Shown here in pieces: positions 8,101 to 16,922 of a stretch of DNA of 36,315 nt. The notes beneath the pieces were generated by a model, which had not been told where the DNA came from, did not search any database, and was given only the letters and a program-made list of their open reading frames with translations. Each line of letters opens with the position of its first letter. The first letter of the stretch is position 1. The translations under genes were made by a program, and so were the position numbers. The stretch is from an uncultured Clostridia bacterium (GTDB lineage: Bacteria; Bacillota; Clostridia; TANB77; CAG-508), in NCBI GenBank assembly GCA_944388805.1, contig CALXKE010000017.1, positions 1 through 36,315 on the forward strand, in the 5' to 3' direction.

Positions 8101-9705
8101 ATGTTAAGAATTCATAATATAAAAATTAGAGAAAATATATCTGATGAAGAATTAATTGATTTTGTTCTTCACAAATATCATATTCATCCTTCTGATATGC
8201 TAGAGTGGAATATCTCTAAAAAATCAATTGATGCTAGAAAGAAAAATGATATATTTTTTAATTATACCATCGACATTCGAGTAAAAGATGAATCCAAATA
8301 TTCCAGTCTTCCAAAAGTGGAAATACCAGATATTGAACAAGATATAAAAAACAATATTGACATTCCTTTTTTAAATACTTTAAGAGCTTGTCCTTCACCT
8401 GTCATTATTGGAGCAGGTCCTGCTGGGTTATTTTCTGCTCTAACACTTATCCAACATGGTATAACTCCTATTATCATTGAGCAAGGAAAAACAGTTGATG
8501 ATAGGAAACATGATGTAGATTGTTTTTTACATGATAAACACTTAAATCCTTTTTCAAATGTACAGTTTGGTGAAGGTGGTGCTGGTACATTTTCAGATGG
8601 GAAATTAACAACTGGAATTCATAATCCTTTATGCCAAAAAGTATTAAAAGAATTTGTAAATTTTGGAGCACCAAAAGAAATTCTATACTTATCTAAGCCA
8701 CATATAGGAACAGATAAATTGATTGATATTATTCGAAATATGAGAAACTATATTTTATCAAAAGGTGGTAAATTTTATTTTAGTACTAAATTTATTAATT
8801 TTACTACTAAAAACAATAAAATATATTCTATATTGCTAAAAAATTTAGAGGACAATACAAATTTTGAACTGCCTACCAATCATTTAGTTTTAGCAATTGG
8901 TCATAGTTCTAGAGATACTTTTGAATTGTTATATCAAAATGGAATCATGATGGAAAAGAAAAATTTTTCAGTAGGTGTTAGAATTGAGCATCTTCAAGAA
9001 ATGATTAATCAATCACAATATGGAGAAAATCCGAAATTGAAATTACCTCCTGCTGAATATAAATTAGCATACCATTCTCCAAATGGTCGCTCTTGCTATA
9101 CATTTTGTATGTGTCCTGGAGGAACCGTTATTGCCTCTTCTAGTGAAAAAAATACCATTGTTACAAATGGTATGAGTGCCTATTTAAGAAATGGCAAAAA
9201 TGCCAATTCTGCTGTATTAGTCAATGTAACACCAGAAGACTTTACAGATGTTTCTCCTTTAGCTGGTATTTATTTTCAAAAAGAATTAGAAGAAAAAGCA
9301 TTTATATTAGGTGGTTCCAATTATTATGCACCTATTCAAAAAGTAGAAGACTTTTTAAATAACCAAAAATCTTCTACCCTTGGATTAGTTACGCCTTCTT
9401 ATTTACCTGGAACAACCTTATCAAATTTAAATGAAATTCTTCCAGGATTTATTTCTTCTACCTTAAAAGAAGGTATTTTGTATTTTGATAAAAAACTAAA
9501 AGGATTTGCTCATCCTGATAGTATCTTAACTGGTGTTGAAACCAGAAGTTCATCACCTGTAAAGATTCCTAGAAATACCAAGTTTGTATCTAATATAGAG
9601 GGAATTTACCCTTGTGGAGAAGGTGCTGGATATGCCGGAGGTATCATGTCTGCTGCCGTTGATGGAATTAAAACAAGTTTAGCAATCTTAGGGGTTGTTT
9701 TTTAA
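8101..9705 (+). CDS. FAD-dependent oxidoreductase (NAD(FAD)-utilising dehydrogenase family)
   Basis: 534 residues; ATG start six bases after AAAGGAG. An N-terminal helper domain (about 95 residues) precedes the FAD-binding Rossmann motif PVIIGAGPAGLFSAL at about residue 100, then IIIEQG, the acidic end of the second strand. The segments VQFGEGGAGTFSDGKL and GVRIEHLQEMINQ, and the C-terminal YPCGEGAGYAGGIMSAAVDG that closes the FAD site, are typical of the widespread uncharacterised dehydrogenases found across Firmicutes. Substrate and exact reaction are not known to me. It is a single-gene unit on the plus strand, convergent with the cysteine desulfurase gene. Confidence 0.85.
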   Translation: MLRIHNIKIRENISDEELIDFVLHKYHIHPSDMLEWNISKKSIDARKKNDIFFNYTIDIRVKDESKYSSLPKVEIPDIEQDIKNNIDIPFLNTLRACPSPVIIGAGPAGLFSALTLIQHGITPIIIEQGKTVDDRKHDVDCFLHDKHLNPFSNVQFGEGGAGTFSDGKLTTGIHNPLCQKVLKEFVNFGAPKEILYLSKPHIGTDKLIDIIRNMRNYILSKGGKFYFSTKFINFTTKNNKIYSILLKNLEDNTNFELPTNHLVLAIGHSSRDTFELLYQNGIMMEKKNFSVGVRIEHLQEMINQSQYGENPKLKLPPAEYKLAYHSPNGRSCYTFCMCPGGTVIASSSEKNTIVTNGMSAYLRNGKNANSAVLVNVTPEDFTDVSPLAGIYFQKELEEKAFILGGSNYYAPIQKVEDFLNNQKSSTLGLVTPSYLPGTTLSNLNEILPGFISSTLKEGILYFDKKLKGFAHPDSILTGVETRSSSPVKIPRNTKFVSNIEGIYPCGEGAGYAGGIMSAAVDGIKTSLAILGVVF

Positions 9706-9730
9706 TAATTTAAAATTTTTATACTATTTT

Positions 9731-9764
9731 AAAGATATACATTTTTTATTTATTGTATATCTTT
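9731..9764. terminator. Shared hairpin between convergent genes
   Basis: AAAGATATAC (9731-9740) pairs perfectly with GTATATCTTT (9755-9764) around an A/T loop that contains the stop codon of the cysteine desulfurase gene (9750). It could end transcription from both sides, although the T runs after the stem are weak. Confidence 0.45.
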
Positions 9765-10901
9765 ATTTCTTATCTCTTTTACAATTTGGGTCAAATTTTT
9801 TACCAAATATTCTACATCTTCTTTCGTATTTTCATCTCCAAAAGTCACTCTTAAAGTTCCCTCTGCATAGTCACTTGGTAATCCAATGGCTGTTAATACA
9901 TGTGATGGCATACTACTTCCTGAAGAGCAAGCACTCCCTGCTGATGCACAAATACCTTTTTCATCCAATTTCATTAGTAATTCACTACCATTTACGCCTT
10001 TAAACGATATATTGCTATTTCCTGGCAATCGATGGTCCATAGAACCATTTATTTTTATATTTGAAATCTGATTTTGTATTTTAGAAAAATACATATCTCT
10101 TAGTTCTTTTAATTTTTTAACATGTGTTTCCATATTGTTTTTTGCAATTTTACAAGCTTCTCCTAGTCCAATCATTCCAGGTACATTTTCAGTTCCTGCT
10201 CTTTTGTCCCTTTCTTGATGTCCTCCATCAATTAAATTTTTAAATTCGATATTTTTATTGACATATAATGCACCTATTCCTTTAGGAGCTCCTATTTTAT
10301 GTCCTGACAAAGACAACATATCAATATTCATTTCTTGCACATCAATTTTTACATTTGCACATGCCTGAACAGCATCTGTATGAAATATCATTCCTTTTTC
10401 TTTTGCAATTTTTCCTATTTCTTTGATTGGCTGGATAGAACCAATTTCGTTATTAGCAAACATGACACTAATCAATACAGTATCTTTTGTTATAGAATTT
10501 ACAAGTTCTTCTAAATCGATAATCCCGTCTTCATTCACATTCAAGTAAGTTACTTTATATCCATTTTCTTCTAATGTTTTACAAGTATTTAATATCGCAT
10601 GATGTTCTATTTTTGTGGTTATTACATGTTTTCCTTTATTTTTATTTAAATACATAATTCCTTTTAATGCTGTATTATCACTTTCAGTTCCTCCACTCGT
10701 AAAATAGATTTCATTTTTGTCACAATTAATTAAATTGGCAACCTGTTTTCTTGCTTCTTCTATTCCCGCCTTTGCTATTCTTCCTAATGTATATAATGAT
10801 GATGGATTTCCATAAGATTCTATAAAATACGGAAACATTTTATCTGCTACTTCCTTTTTTACCTTTGTTGTTGCTGCATTATCAAAATATCTTATCTTCA
10901 T
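9750..10901 (-). CDS. Cysteine desulfurase (NifS/IscS family)
   Basis: 383 residues; ATG start after AAGGAAG. This PLP enzyme removes sulfur from cysteine to give alanine and a protein persulfide for Fe-S cluster and thio-cofactor synthesis. Visible features: YFDNAATT at the N-terminus, TSGGTESDN in the cofactor loop, H100/H101 of IEHHAI, HTDAVQ (about 174-179), the PLP lysine K202 in SLSGHKIG, and the persulfide cysteine C325 in ASAGSACSSGS. All key residues are present. There is no adjacent iscU or mnmA/thiI; its genomic partner is the patatin-like gene upstream, with a 75-base gap. Assignment to a specific acceptor system is not possible here. Confidence 0.92.
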   Translation of the reverse strand: MKIRYFDNAATTKVKKEVADKMFPYFIESYGNPSSLYTLGRIAKAGIEEARKQVANLINCDKNEIYFTSGGTESDNTALKGIMYLNKNKGKHVITTKIEHHAILNTCKTLEENGYKVTYLNVNEDGIIDLEELVNSITKDTVLISVMFANNEIGSIQPIKEIGKIAKEKGMIFHTDAVQACANVKIDVQEMNIDMLSLSGHKIGAPKGIGALYVNKNIEFKNLIDGGHQERDKRAGTENVPGMIGLGEACKIAKNNMETHVKKLKELRDMYFSKIQNQISNIKINGSMDHRLPGNSNISFKGVNGSELLMKLDEKGICASAGSACSSGSSMPSHVLTAIGLPSDYAEGTLRVTFGDENTKEDVEYLVKNLTQIVKEIRNKDIQ

Positions 10902-10976
10902 TTTACATCTTCCTTTCTTGATAGGATAAATCTCACTCTAAGCAACATTCTTTATGACTCCTCATCTTATTCTATG

Positions 10977-11840
10977 CTACTTTTCTTTGATTATTTCTTT
11001 TATTTTATTTATCTCTTTCATTGTTGTTTCATATCCATATTGATAACAACTATCTAATTTTTTTACATCTAACAATCCAGTTTTATCTGTTTCTATTGTT
11101 AAGATATAATCACTTTGTTTTAAATTTTCTTCTGCTATTTTACTTCCCATCAAATCAATTGTTCTCATTGCTATATCCATATAATTGCTATCTTCTGTTA
11201 TGTCATCTGGCTTAAAATTAATAGCTAATACTTTTTCAATTCCTAATTTTTTCACTTCTGCTACTGGTACATTATCTAATGCTCCACCATCTAAAAATTT
11301 ATGTTCTTTAAAATCACATGGACAAAATACGGCTGGAAAACTACTTGTTGCTCTTAATGCCTTTCCAACAGGAATATCTCCTATATATTTTTTATATGGA
11401 TTTTTTTCATCTGGAATATGATTTGTAAAAATATATTCTTTTCCATCTTTTATATCTACAGCAGGTATGGATATAGGCATTGTTTTGATTTGCGAAATGG
11501 TTTCTATTCCTTTTTCCTTTGCCAATTTATCAAACAATTCTTCTATATTTTCTCCTCTTCTAAATCCTGTATTTTCTCTTCTAAATATCTGATGTATTCG
11601 TGAAAATATTGGATTTTGTCCAATACCCACTATCTCTTTTGCATGCATTTTAAATAGCTGATACATATCTTCTGGAGAATATCCTAGAACATATAAACCT
11701 GCAATTAATGCACCTGAACTTGTCCCTCCTATTGCTTCTATTTTTATACCACTTTCTTCCAAGGCTTTTAACACACCAGCATGTGCAATTCCCCTAATTC
11801 CTCCACCTGATAAAGCAATTCCTAATTTCACTTTTTTCAC
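10977..11840 (-). CDS. Patatin-like phospholipase (RssA-type serine hydrolase)
   Basis: 287 residues. The oxyanion loop ALSGGGIRGIAH lies at residues 9-20. The nucleophile elbow is GTSSG with S41 as predicted catalytic serine, and the second dyad residue is the Asp of FLDGGALDNVPV at about 183. These three motifs define the bacterial patatin family (cytosolic lipid acyl hydrolases). No signal peptide is present. The start is uncertain: GTG at 11840 has little ribosome site, while GTG at 11831 (three codons later) is six bases after AGGGTG. It probably heads a two-gene transcript with the cysteine desulfurase. Confidence 0.88.
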   Translation of the reverse strand: MKKVKLGIALSGGGIRGIAHAGVLKALEESGIKIEAIGGTSSGALIAGLYVLGYSPEDMYQLFKMHAKEIVGIGQNPIFSRIHQIFRRENTGFRRGENIEELFDKLAKEKGIETISQIKTMPISIPAVDIKDGKEYIFTNHIPDEKNPYKKYIGDIPVGKALRATSSFPAVFCPCDFKEHKFLDGGALDNVPVAEVKKLGIEKVLAINFKPDDITEDSNYMDIAMRTIDLMGSKIAEENLKQSDYILTIETDKTGLLDVKKLDSCYQYGYETTMKEINKIKEIIKEK

Positions 11841-11987
11841 CCTGTTTCTCTTTTTATTTTATATAGTATTTACAAATTTGCATCTTTTTAATCGATTATC
11901 TCATTAGAATATCCCATAATTTCATTACAAATTAAGCTTTCTGATTATGGCACACACCATGTAACACTAGTTGATATCCAAAAATAG

Positions 11988-12206
11988 AACTCAACTGTAA
12001 GTACATATTTATTATTTTGAAACACCGCGTAAGCGACCAAACGAGCTGAAAGCGAGTGCGATTGGAGCAACCTTCTTTCACTAAAATGTGAATTTTGGTG
12101 ATAGAATTAAATTTTATTTAAGACTAGACAAAAATTCATATTTTAGTATAAGTGGTTGCGACACACAAGGTGTAAAAAATAATAAATATGTACTTACAGT
12201 TGAGTT
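11988..12206. repeat. Large inverted-repeat element, separate family (copy at 11988)
   Basis: The 219-bp element has perfect 31-bp outer arms starting AACTCAACTGTAAGTACATA (11988 onward; partner ends at 12206), with broken pairing continuing to ACACC/GGTGT. Inside is an asymmetric GC-richer stretch (ACCGCGTAAGCGACC) and an inner stem in which GCAACC and ACTAAAATGTGAATTTT pair with the 12132-12160 region. The layout resembles family A but the sequence does not. It accounts for much of the gap between the WG-repeat gene and the patatin gene. No ORF inside. Confidence 0.75.
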
Positions 12207-12224
12207 TTAATGAATATTGAGGTC

Positions 12225-12258
12225 AAAAAAATAGACTCAAAATTGAATCTATTTTTTT
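12225..12258 (-). terminator. Rho-independent terminator after the WG-repeat gene
   Basis: On the minus strand AATAGATTC pairs with GAGTCTATT (one G-U pair) and is flanked by runs of seven A and seven T. It lies 18 bases past the stop codon at 12277. Confidence 0.75.
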
Positions 12259-12276
12259 GTCTTAGATAATAAAGAT

Positions 12277-14016
12277 TTATTTTGTATAATAAAATTCTCC
12301 ATATCCATATTCTACTTTATAATAATCTTTTATAAATTCTGGTTCTGTTTGCACATTAAATGTATAAGTTGGTTCTACTATCACTTTACCATTGGCATCT
12401 ACAATTCCCCATTTTCCATCCAATTTAATTCCTGCATATCCAAAAGTATTTAGGTCAGTCGCTTTATCATATATATAATCTACAACCACATTTCCAGATT
12501 TATCTACAAATCCCCATTTTCCATCTTGAGATTTTGCATAAATTTGATTGTTAGGGAATATTTCTGTATTTTGTTTTTCATTTCCTTCTAAATCAAAGTA
12601 TCTTGTTTCTGTATCATTATATAATTTTATATAATTGTCTTGTTTTTGAAGTATAGCATTTGTCATCTCACACAATTGTTTAAAATTCTTATCATATAAC
12701 TGTGTTGAATTATTTTCTGATAATCTTGTAATGATATAATCTGTTCCTTCTACTTTTTCTATAGAATCATATTCTATTTTTATAATTGGTTCTTCTTTAT
12801 CATTAATAACGCCTACTTTTCCACCAGTTACTGAAACAATGAAATAATTGTCATATAAATAATTGATATATGCATAATTTTGTGTCGTTATCTGATCTCC
12901 ATTTTGATTAAGAATGCTATATACAGAACCTTGTGAATTATCTATTTTAATTTGATAATTTTCATTTCCTGTTTCTAATATATATTCATTACTATCTATT
13001 CCGGCTGGATTTCCATCTTCCTGATATACTTCCACATTTCCATCTACATCAGTAGCATAGATATATTTTCCTGTACTATCAATTTGTGCAAACTCTACTG
13101 GTATAACAACTGTTCCATCTAAAGTTGCTACCCCATATCGTTTTGTTTTTTCTAATGTTAATGTATTGCTTTCACTATTGTAAGAAATAGATTGGTATTC
13201 ATTTTCTATAATTTGTTCTTGATTTTTTATCATACCATATTGTCCGTTTTGTGCAACAATTAAATAAATATTGTCATTATCTTTTATGTTTATGATTCTA
13301 GAAACTTCTGTATATTCCGGTTCTAGCAAAACATTTCCATCAACATTCACATATCCATATCTATATCCATTTTCTGTTGTATTAGAAATAATGTATCCCG
13401 CATGTTTATATCCATCTTCTTCGGTTGTATAATTGTCTACTGTAATTTGGTCATATTCTGGGTCAACTAAGTAATTTCCTTTATTATTGATAACTCCATA
13501 TTTTCCTTCTAACTGTACTAATAATTCTCCCTCTTTATATGGTAATCCTTCTATTGATTCATATATAGGTTTTGCAATTACTTCTCCTTCTAAATTAATT
13601 AATCCTAATTTCTCATCTTTTTGATAAGTTAATAGATTTTTCTCATACATTAAATCACTTGCTATGTTTTTTAATCTGATTGGCTCTATTTGTGTATATT
13701 CAGAATATATTTGCTCATTATTCTGATTAAGTACTTTTGTATCATTATTTTCATCATAGCATATGAAAACTGCTTTTTGTGGATTTGGTATAATCACATT
13801 TGTATATTCTGGATTAATAATAATATCTCCACTTGTATTAATAACTCCATATTTTCCTTCTTGTCTTAAAATGAAATATGCATAATCCTGAACATTAATT
13901 TTTTCAATTTCATATTCTCTTCCATTTTTTTCAATTTGTCTAAACATAAACCATCCCGCAATCGCAATGATGATTAGTAACACAATGACAATCATAACAA
14001 TATATTTTTTCTTCAT
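12277..14016 (-). CDS. Membrane-anchored WG-repeat protein
   Basis: 579 residues; ATG after AGGGAAAG. One N-terminal membrane segment (residues about 5-26) anchors a large outside domain built of about ten WG repeats. Each has the pattern [KR][YW]G[VFI][IV]xxxGxxxxxPxY, for example GKYGVINTSGDIIINPEY, GKYGVINNKGNYLVDPEY, GKWGFVDKSGNVVVDYIY and GKWGIVDANGKVIVEPTY. WG repeats are common in surface proteins of gut Clostridia and Bacteroidetes; their function is not established. The gene starts 14 bases after the stop of the CNNM/CorC-type protein and ends in a strong terminator, so the two form an operon. Confidence 0.85.
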   Translation of the reverse strand: MKKKYIVMIVIVLLIIIAIAGWFMFRQIEKNGREYEIEKINVQDYAYFILRQEGKYGVINTSGDIIINPEYTNVIIPNPQKAVFICYDENNDTKVLNQNNEQIYSEYTQIEPIRLKNIASDLMYEKNLLTYQKDEKLGLINLEGEVIAKPIYESIEGLPYKEGELLVQLEGKYGVINNKGNYLVDPEYDQITVDNYTTEEDGYKHAGYIISNTTENGYRYGYVNVDGNVLLEPEYTEVSRIINIKDNDNIYLIVAQNGQYGMIKNQEQIIENEYQSISYNSESNTLTLEKTKRYGVATLDGTVVIPVEFAQIDSTGKYIYATDVDGNVEVYQEDGNPAGIDSNEYILETGNENYQIKIDNSQGSVYSILNQNGDQITTQNYAYINYLYDNYFIVSVTGGKVGVINDKEEPIIKIEYDSIEKVEGTDYIITRLSENNSTQLYDKNFKQLCEMTNAILQKQDNYIKLYNDTETRYFDLEGNEKQNTEIFPNNQIYAKSQDGKWGFVDKSGNVVVDYIYDKATDLNTFGYAGIKLDGKWGIVDANGKVIVEPTYTFNVQTEPEFIKDYYKVEYGYGEFYYTK

Positions 14017-14030
14017 ATTCTTTCCCTACC

Positions 14031-15356
14031 TTATTCTTCATTTTCTTCTTCTTCTGTTTTTATTACATGATTTTTACACGCTTTTACTTTTAATATTCTT
14101 TTATCTTCATATTCTTCTATTTTATAGGTTACTTTTTCTGTTTCTATCACTGGTTTTTCCTCATCTTCAGGAATTCTTCCTAATTCTTCTTGTAAAAATC
14201 CAGATATGGTATCATAATCTCCTTCAGGAATTCCTGCATCTAACAATTTATTAACATCATAAATTGGTAAACTTCCTGCTAACATATACGTATTATCATC
14301 AATTTTTTCATATTCTTTTTCCTCTTTATCATATTCATCATATATGTCTCCTACTAATTCTTCTAAGATATCCTCCATTGTAACTAGACCTGCAGTTCCT
14401 CCATATTCATCAACAATAATTGCTATTTGCATTTTATTTTTTTGTAGTTCTTTGAATACTTCATTGATTAATCGATTTTGTGATACGAAATATGCTTCTT
14501 TCATCAAGTTCTTTACTTTAAAACTTTTTTTATTAATATTTTTTAATACATCTTTTACATATAAAATTCCTTTTACTTCATCAATGGTCTCATCATATAC
14601 TGGTATTCTACTATATCGATATTCTTCTTTTGATAATTCATCTAATAATTCTTCATTACTAATATTAATATCTACCGCGAAAATATCTTTCCTATGTCTC
14701 ATAATTTCAGATACAGTAATATCATTAAATTCAAAAACATTATTGATTAATTCTTTTTCTTCTTCTTTGATGGTTCCTTTTTCTTCACCTTGATTTACCA
14801 TCATTTTGATTTCTTCCTCTGTAACAGTTTCTTCCTCATTTTCTCCCACACCAAATATTCTTGATATACTATTGGTTACAACTGTTAATAATTTTACAAA
14901 TGGTGCTGTCACAATAGAAATAGCTCTAATAACCCCAATAGTTGCAAAAGATATTTTTTCATAATGTTTCATTGCTAATCGTTTTGGTACCAATTCACCA
15001 AAGACTAATGTAAAGAAAGACAATATGATGGTAATAATAATGATAGATATACTTTTCCATACCCCTATACTAATTGATGGTATCCAACTATTTAATGTTG
15101 GTGCTAACATATCTGCAAATGTTTCTGATGCAAAAGCACTTGATAAAAATCCTGCAAGAGTAATTCCAATTTGTATCGTTGCCAAAAATTTGCTTGGTTC
15201 TTTTAGCATTTTTTCTATTTGCTTTGCTTTTTTATTTCCCTCTCTTGCTTGCTTTTCTATTTTCGCATCATTTAAAGATATAAATGCGATTTCACTTGCC
15301 GCAAAATAGGCATTTAATAAAATTAATATCACTAATACAATTAATTGTGAAAACAT
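14031..15356 (-). CDS. CNNM/CorC (HlyC) family membrane protein with CBS pair
   Basis: 441 residues from the ATG at 15356, which follows AAAGGGAG by ten bases. The frame opens further upstream, but that region is the promoter. Domains in order: a CNNM (DUF21) membrane domain with about four hydrophobic segments (residues 1-190, including NAYFAASEIAFISLN and FGELVPKRLAMKHYEK), a CBS pair (about 205-330, MRHRKDIFAVD and IIVDEYGGTAGLVTMEDILEE), and a CorC/HlyC C-terminal domain (about 345-425, GDYDTISGFLQEELGRIPEDEE). Family members are linked to Mg2+/Co2+ homeostasis; the older name haemolysin is misleading. It is co-transcribed with the WG-repeat protein. Confidence 0.92.
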   Translation of the reverse strand: MFSQLIVLVILILLNAYFAASEIAFISLNDAKIEKQAREGNKKAKQIEKMLKEPSKFLATIQIGITLAGFLSSAFASETFADMLAPTLNSWIPSISIGVWKSISIIIITIILSFFTLVFGELVPKRLAMKHYEKISFATIGVIRAISIVTAPFVKLLTVVTNSISRIFGVGENEEETVTEEEIKMMVNQGEEKGTIKEEEKELINNVFEFNDITVSEIMRHRKDIFAVDINISNEELLDELSKEEYRYSRIPVYDETIDEVKGILYVKDVLKNINKKSFKVKNLMKEAYFVSQNRLINEVFKELQKNKMQIAIIVDEYGGTAGLVTMEDILEELVGDIYDEYDKEEKEYEKIDDNTYMLAGSLPIYDVNKLLDAGIPEGDYDTISGFLQEELGRIPEDEEKPVIETEKVTYKIEEYEDKRILKVKACKNHVIKTEEEENEE

Positions 15357-15389
15357 AAAATATACGCTCCCTTTTGTTTTATCTTTTTT

Positions 15390-15419
15390 ATTATATACTT
15401 TTTTTGTATATTCTATCAA
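15390..15419 (-). promoter_or_regulatory. Promoter of the CNNM/CorC-WG operon
   Basis: Minus strand: -35 box TTGATA (15419-15414), 18-base spacer, -10 box TATAAT (15395-15390), about 34 bases before the ATG at 15356. The position of the boxes rules out the longer reading of the coding frame from 15419. Confidence 0.6.
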
Positions 15420-15554
15420 AGTTTAATTTTTTATTCAATAGTTTTCAAATTTTAATCTTCAATTACAGTAACTATTCGTTACAGTTCATATCCAATAGTA
15501 TTTATATAGCAACATTCTGATTAGATATTATTTTATAGGTACTTTTACATATAT

Positions 15555-15586
15555 AAAGAAAAAGGAAACTTTAAAAGCCTCCTTTT
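15555..15586 (-). terminator. Terminator after the thioester-domain protein
   Basis: On the minus strand AAAAGGAGGCTT pairs with AAGTTTCCTTTT (two mismatches) and runs into TTTTTC. It starts within about ten bases of the stop codon, which leaves no room for a conventional sorting-signal tail. Confidence 0.6.
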
Positions 15587-15593
15587 CAGTCAT

Positions 15594-16865
15594 TTACATA
15601 CCTGTCACTGGTAAAATTCTTTTACTTGTCACTTCTTTATTATCTGTTGTTTTCTCGATTTCTGGAATTTCTTCTTCATGATTATTCACTGTTACCGTCA
15701 TTTCTTCATTTAAGCTTATATCGACTTCAATTAAATCTTCATACATTTCATAACCACTAATCGTTCTTGTTTCTTTTATATAATATTTTCCTGGAATTAA
15801 GTTTTCTACTTCTATTCTTCCATCCTCATCTGTTTCTAAATTTGTGTAAATCACATTTTTATTTTCATCTAAAACCTGAAATTCCACACCTTGTAATTTT
15901 TCTTCAGTTTCTTCATCTTGTTTTATGATAATTAATTTTGTTTTATTTTTATGATAATTATCTTGTATTTCTCCTGTTCCATCCTCATAAGTTGATGCTG
16001 TTAATGCATAATCTTGTAAATTAGAATTTGGAGCTTTTCCATATAACACTGGTTTTGTCTCTATTTTTGTTTCTATTTGGATCTTAATTGTTTTATCTTC
16101 TGTCATATATTTTATTGGAATGAATATTTTGAATAGCTCATTAGAATTATATTCTGCTTTTTCCTGATTTGTTTCATCTGTTATTTTCATTCCTTCAATT
16201 TCTTGACCTTTTTCATCTGTTACATGTACCGTATATTTGTCTATATTGGTTTTCGCACTTACTTTATATGTTTTAGAAACATATTGTGACTCCTTACTAT
16301 CTTGTTCCCAATTTTCCTGTAATTTTATAATATCCACTTTATTAGAAATTTGTACCTCACTAGAGCTATTGGCATCATTGATAATTTTATACATTGCATT
16401 TAATGTTCTTTGTCCTGCTTCTCCAATTGCACCATAATCACTTAATTGATTTCCATGAATATAGCTATAAATAGCATGTTTTGTCGCTGTAAATGCTTCT
16501 TTTTCATTTGCAACACCTAATTCTTCTATTGTTTTATATGGGTAACCATTTGTTACAATTTTCCAAAGCATAACATCTTGTAGCGCTTTTTCAACAGAAA
16601 CTGTATAACTTCCTTCTTCTGCTCCTGGTTTAGTCTTATCTAAACAATAAGCAGGATATACTTTTCCATCATTTTTATATTCAATATATGTGGTTTTTAC
16701 AATAACACCTTTATAAGTTAGTAAACTCCCGCAATCTCCTACTGCATATACATCTGTTGCATCTATATTACTCGCCATGACCGAATTTGTAAAATTCAAA
16801 AAATTTAATATGATTATGGCAAATACAATACATACAATTTTTGAAACTTTTTTTATTTTATTCAA
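15594..16865 (-). CDS. Surface protein with TQXA/thioester-like domain, Cna_B-like domain and terminal LPVTG
   Basis: 423 residues; TTG start about 12 bases after AAAGGA. A signal peptide covers about residues 1-31 (KIVCIVFAIIILNFLNFTNSVMAS). Residues 40-150 resemble the TQXA thioester domain of Gram-positive adhesins: AYCLDK with C74 and a helix EAFTATKHAIYSYIHG. The normal Gln of TQxA is Lys here (K129, codon AAA). About residues 310-390 form a Cna_B/SpaA-like prealbumin domain (GVEFQVLDENKNV, LIPGKYYIKET). The chain ends LPVTGM with no hydrophobic segment or basic tail. Family members bind host or surface amines through a Cys-Gln thioester and are anchored by sortase. The sortase gene immediately upstream (58-base gap) is the likely partner. 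Confidence 0.8.
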   Translation of the reverse strand: MNKIKKVSKIVCIVFAIIILNFLNFTNSVMASNIDATDVYAVGDCGSLLTYKGVIVKTTYIEYKNDGKVYPAYCLDKTKPGAEEGSYTVSVEKALQDVMLWKIVTNGYPYKTIEELGVANEKEAFTATKHAIYSYIHGNQLSDYGAIGEAGQRTLNAMYKIINDANSSSEVQISNKVDIIKLQENWEQDSKESQYVSKTYKVSAKTNIDKYTVHVTDEKGQEIEGMKITDETNQEKAEYNSNELFKIFIPIKYMTEDKTIKIQIETKIETKPVLYGKAPNSNLQDYALTASTYEDGTGEIQDNYHKNKTKLIIIKQDEETEEKLQGVEFQVLDENKNVIYTNLETDEDGRIEVENLIPGKYYIKETRTISGYEMYEDLIEVDISLNEEMTVTVNNHEEEIPEIEKTTDNKEVTSKRILPVTGM

Positions 16866-16922
16866 ATTATTTTCACATCCTTTCCTTAATTATATAGATA
16901 AAATTGCCTTTTATTTTAACTA

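Noticed and set aside
15357..15419. Longer N-terminus of the CNNM/CorC protein (21 extra codons)
   Set aside because: The extension covers the TTGATA/TATAAT promoter boxes, and the ATG at 15356 has AAAGGGAG at ten bases and begins a normal family N-terminus.
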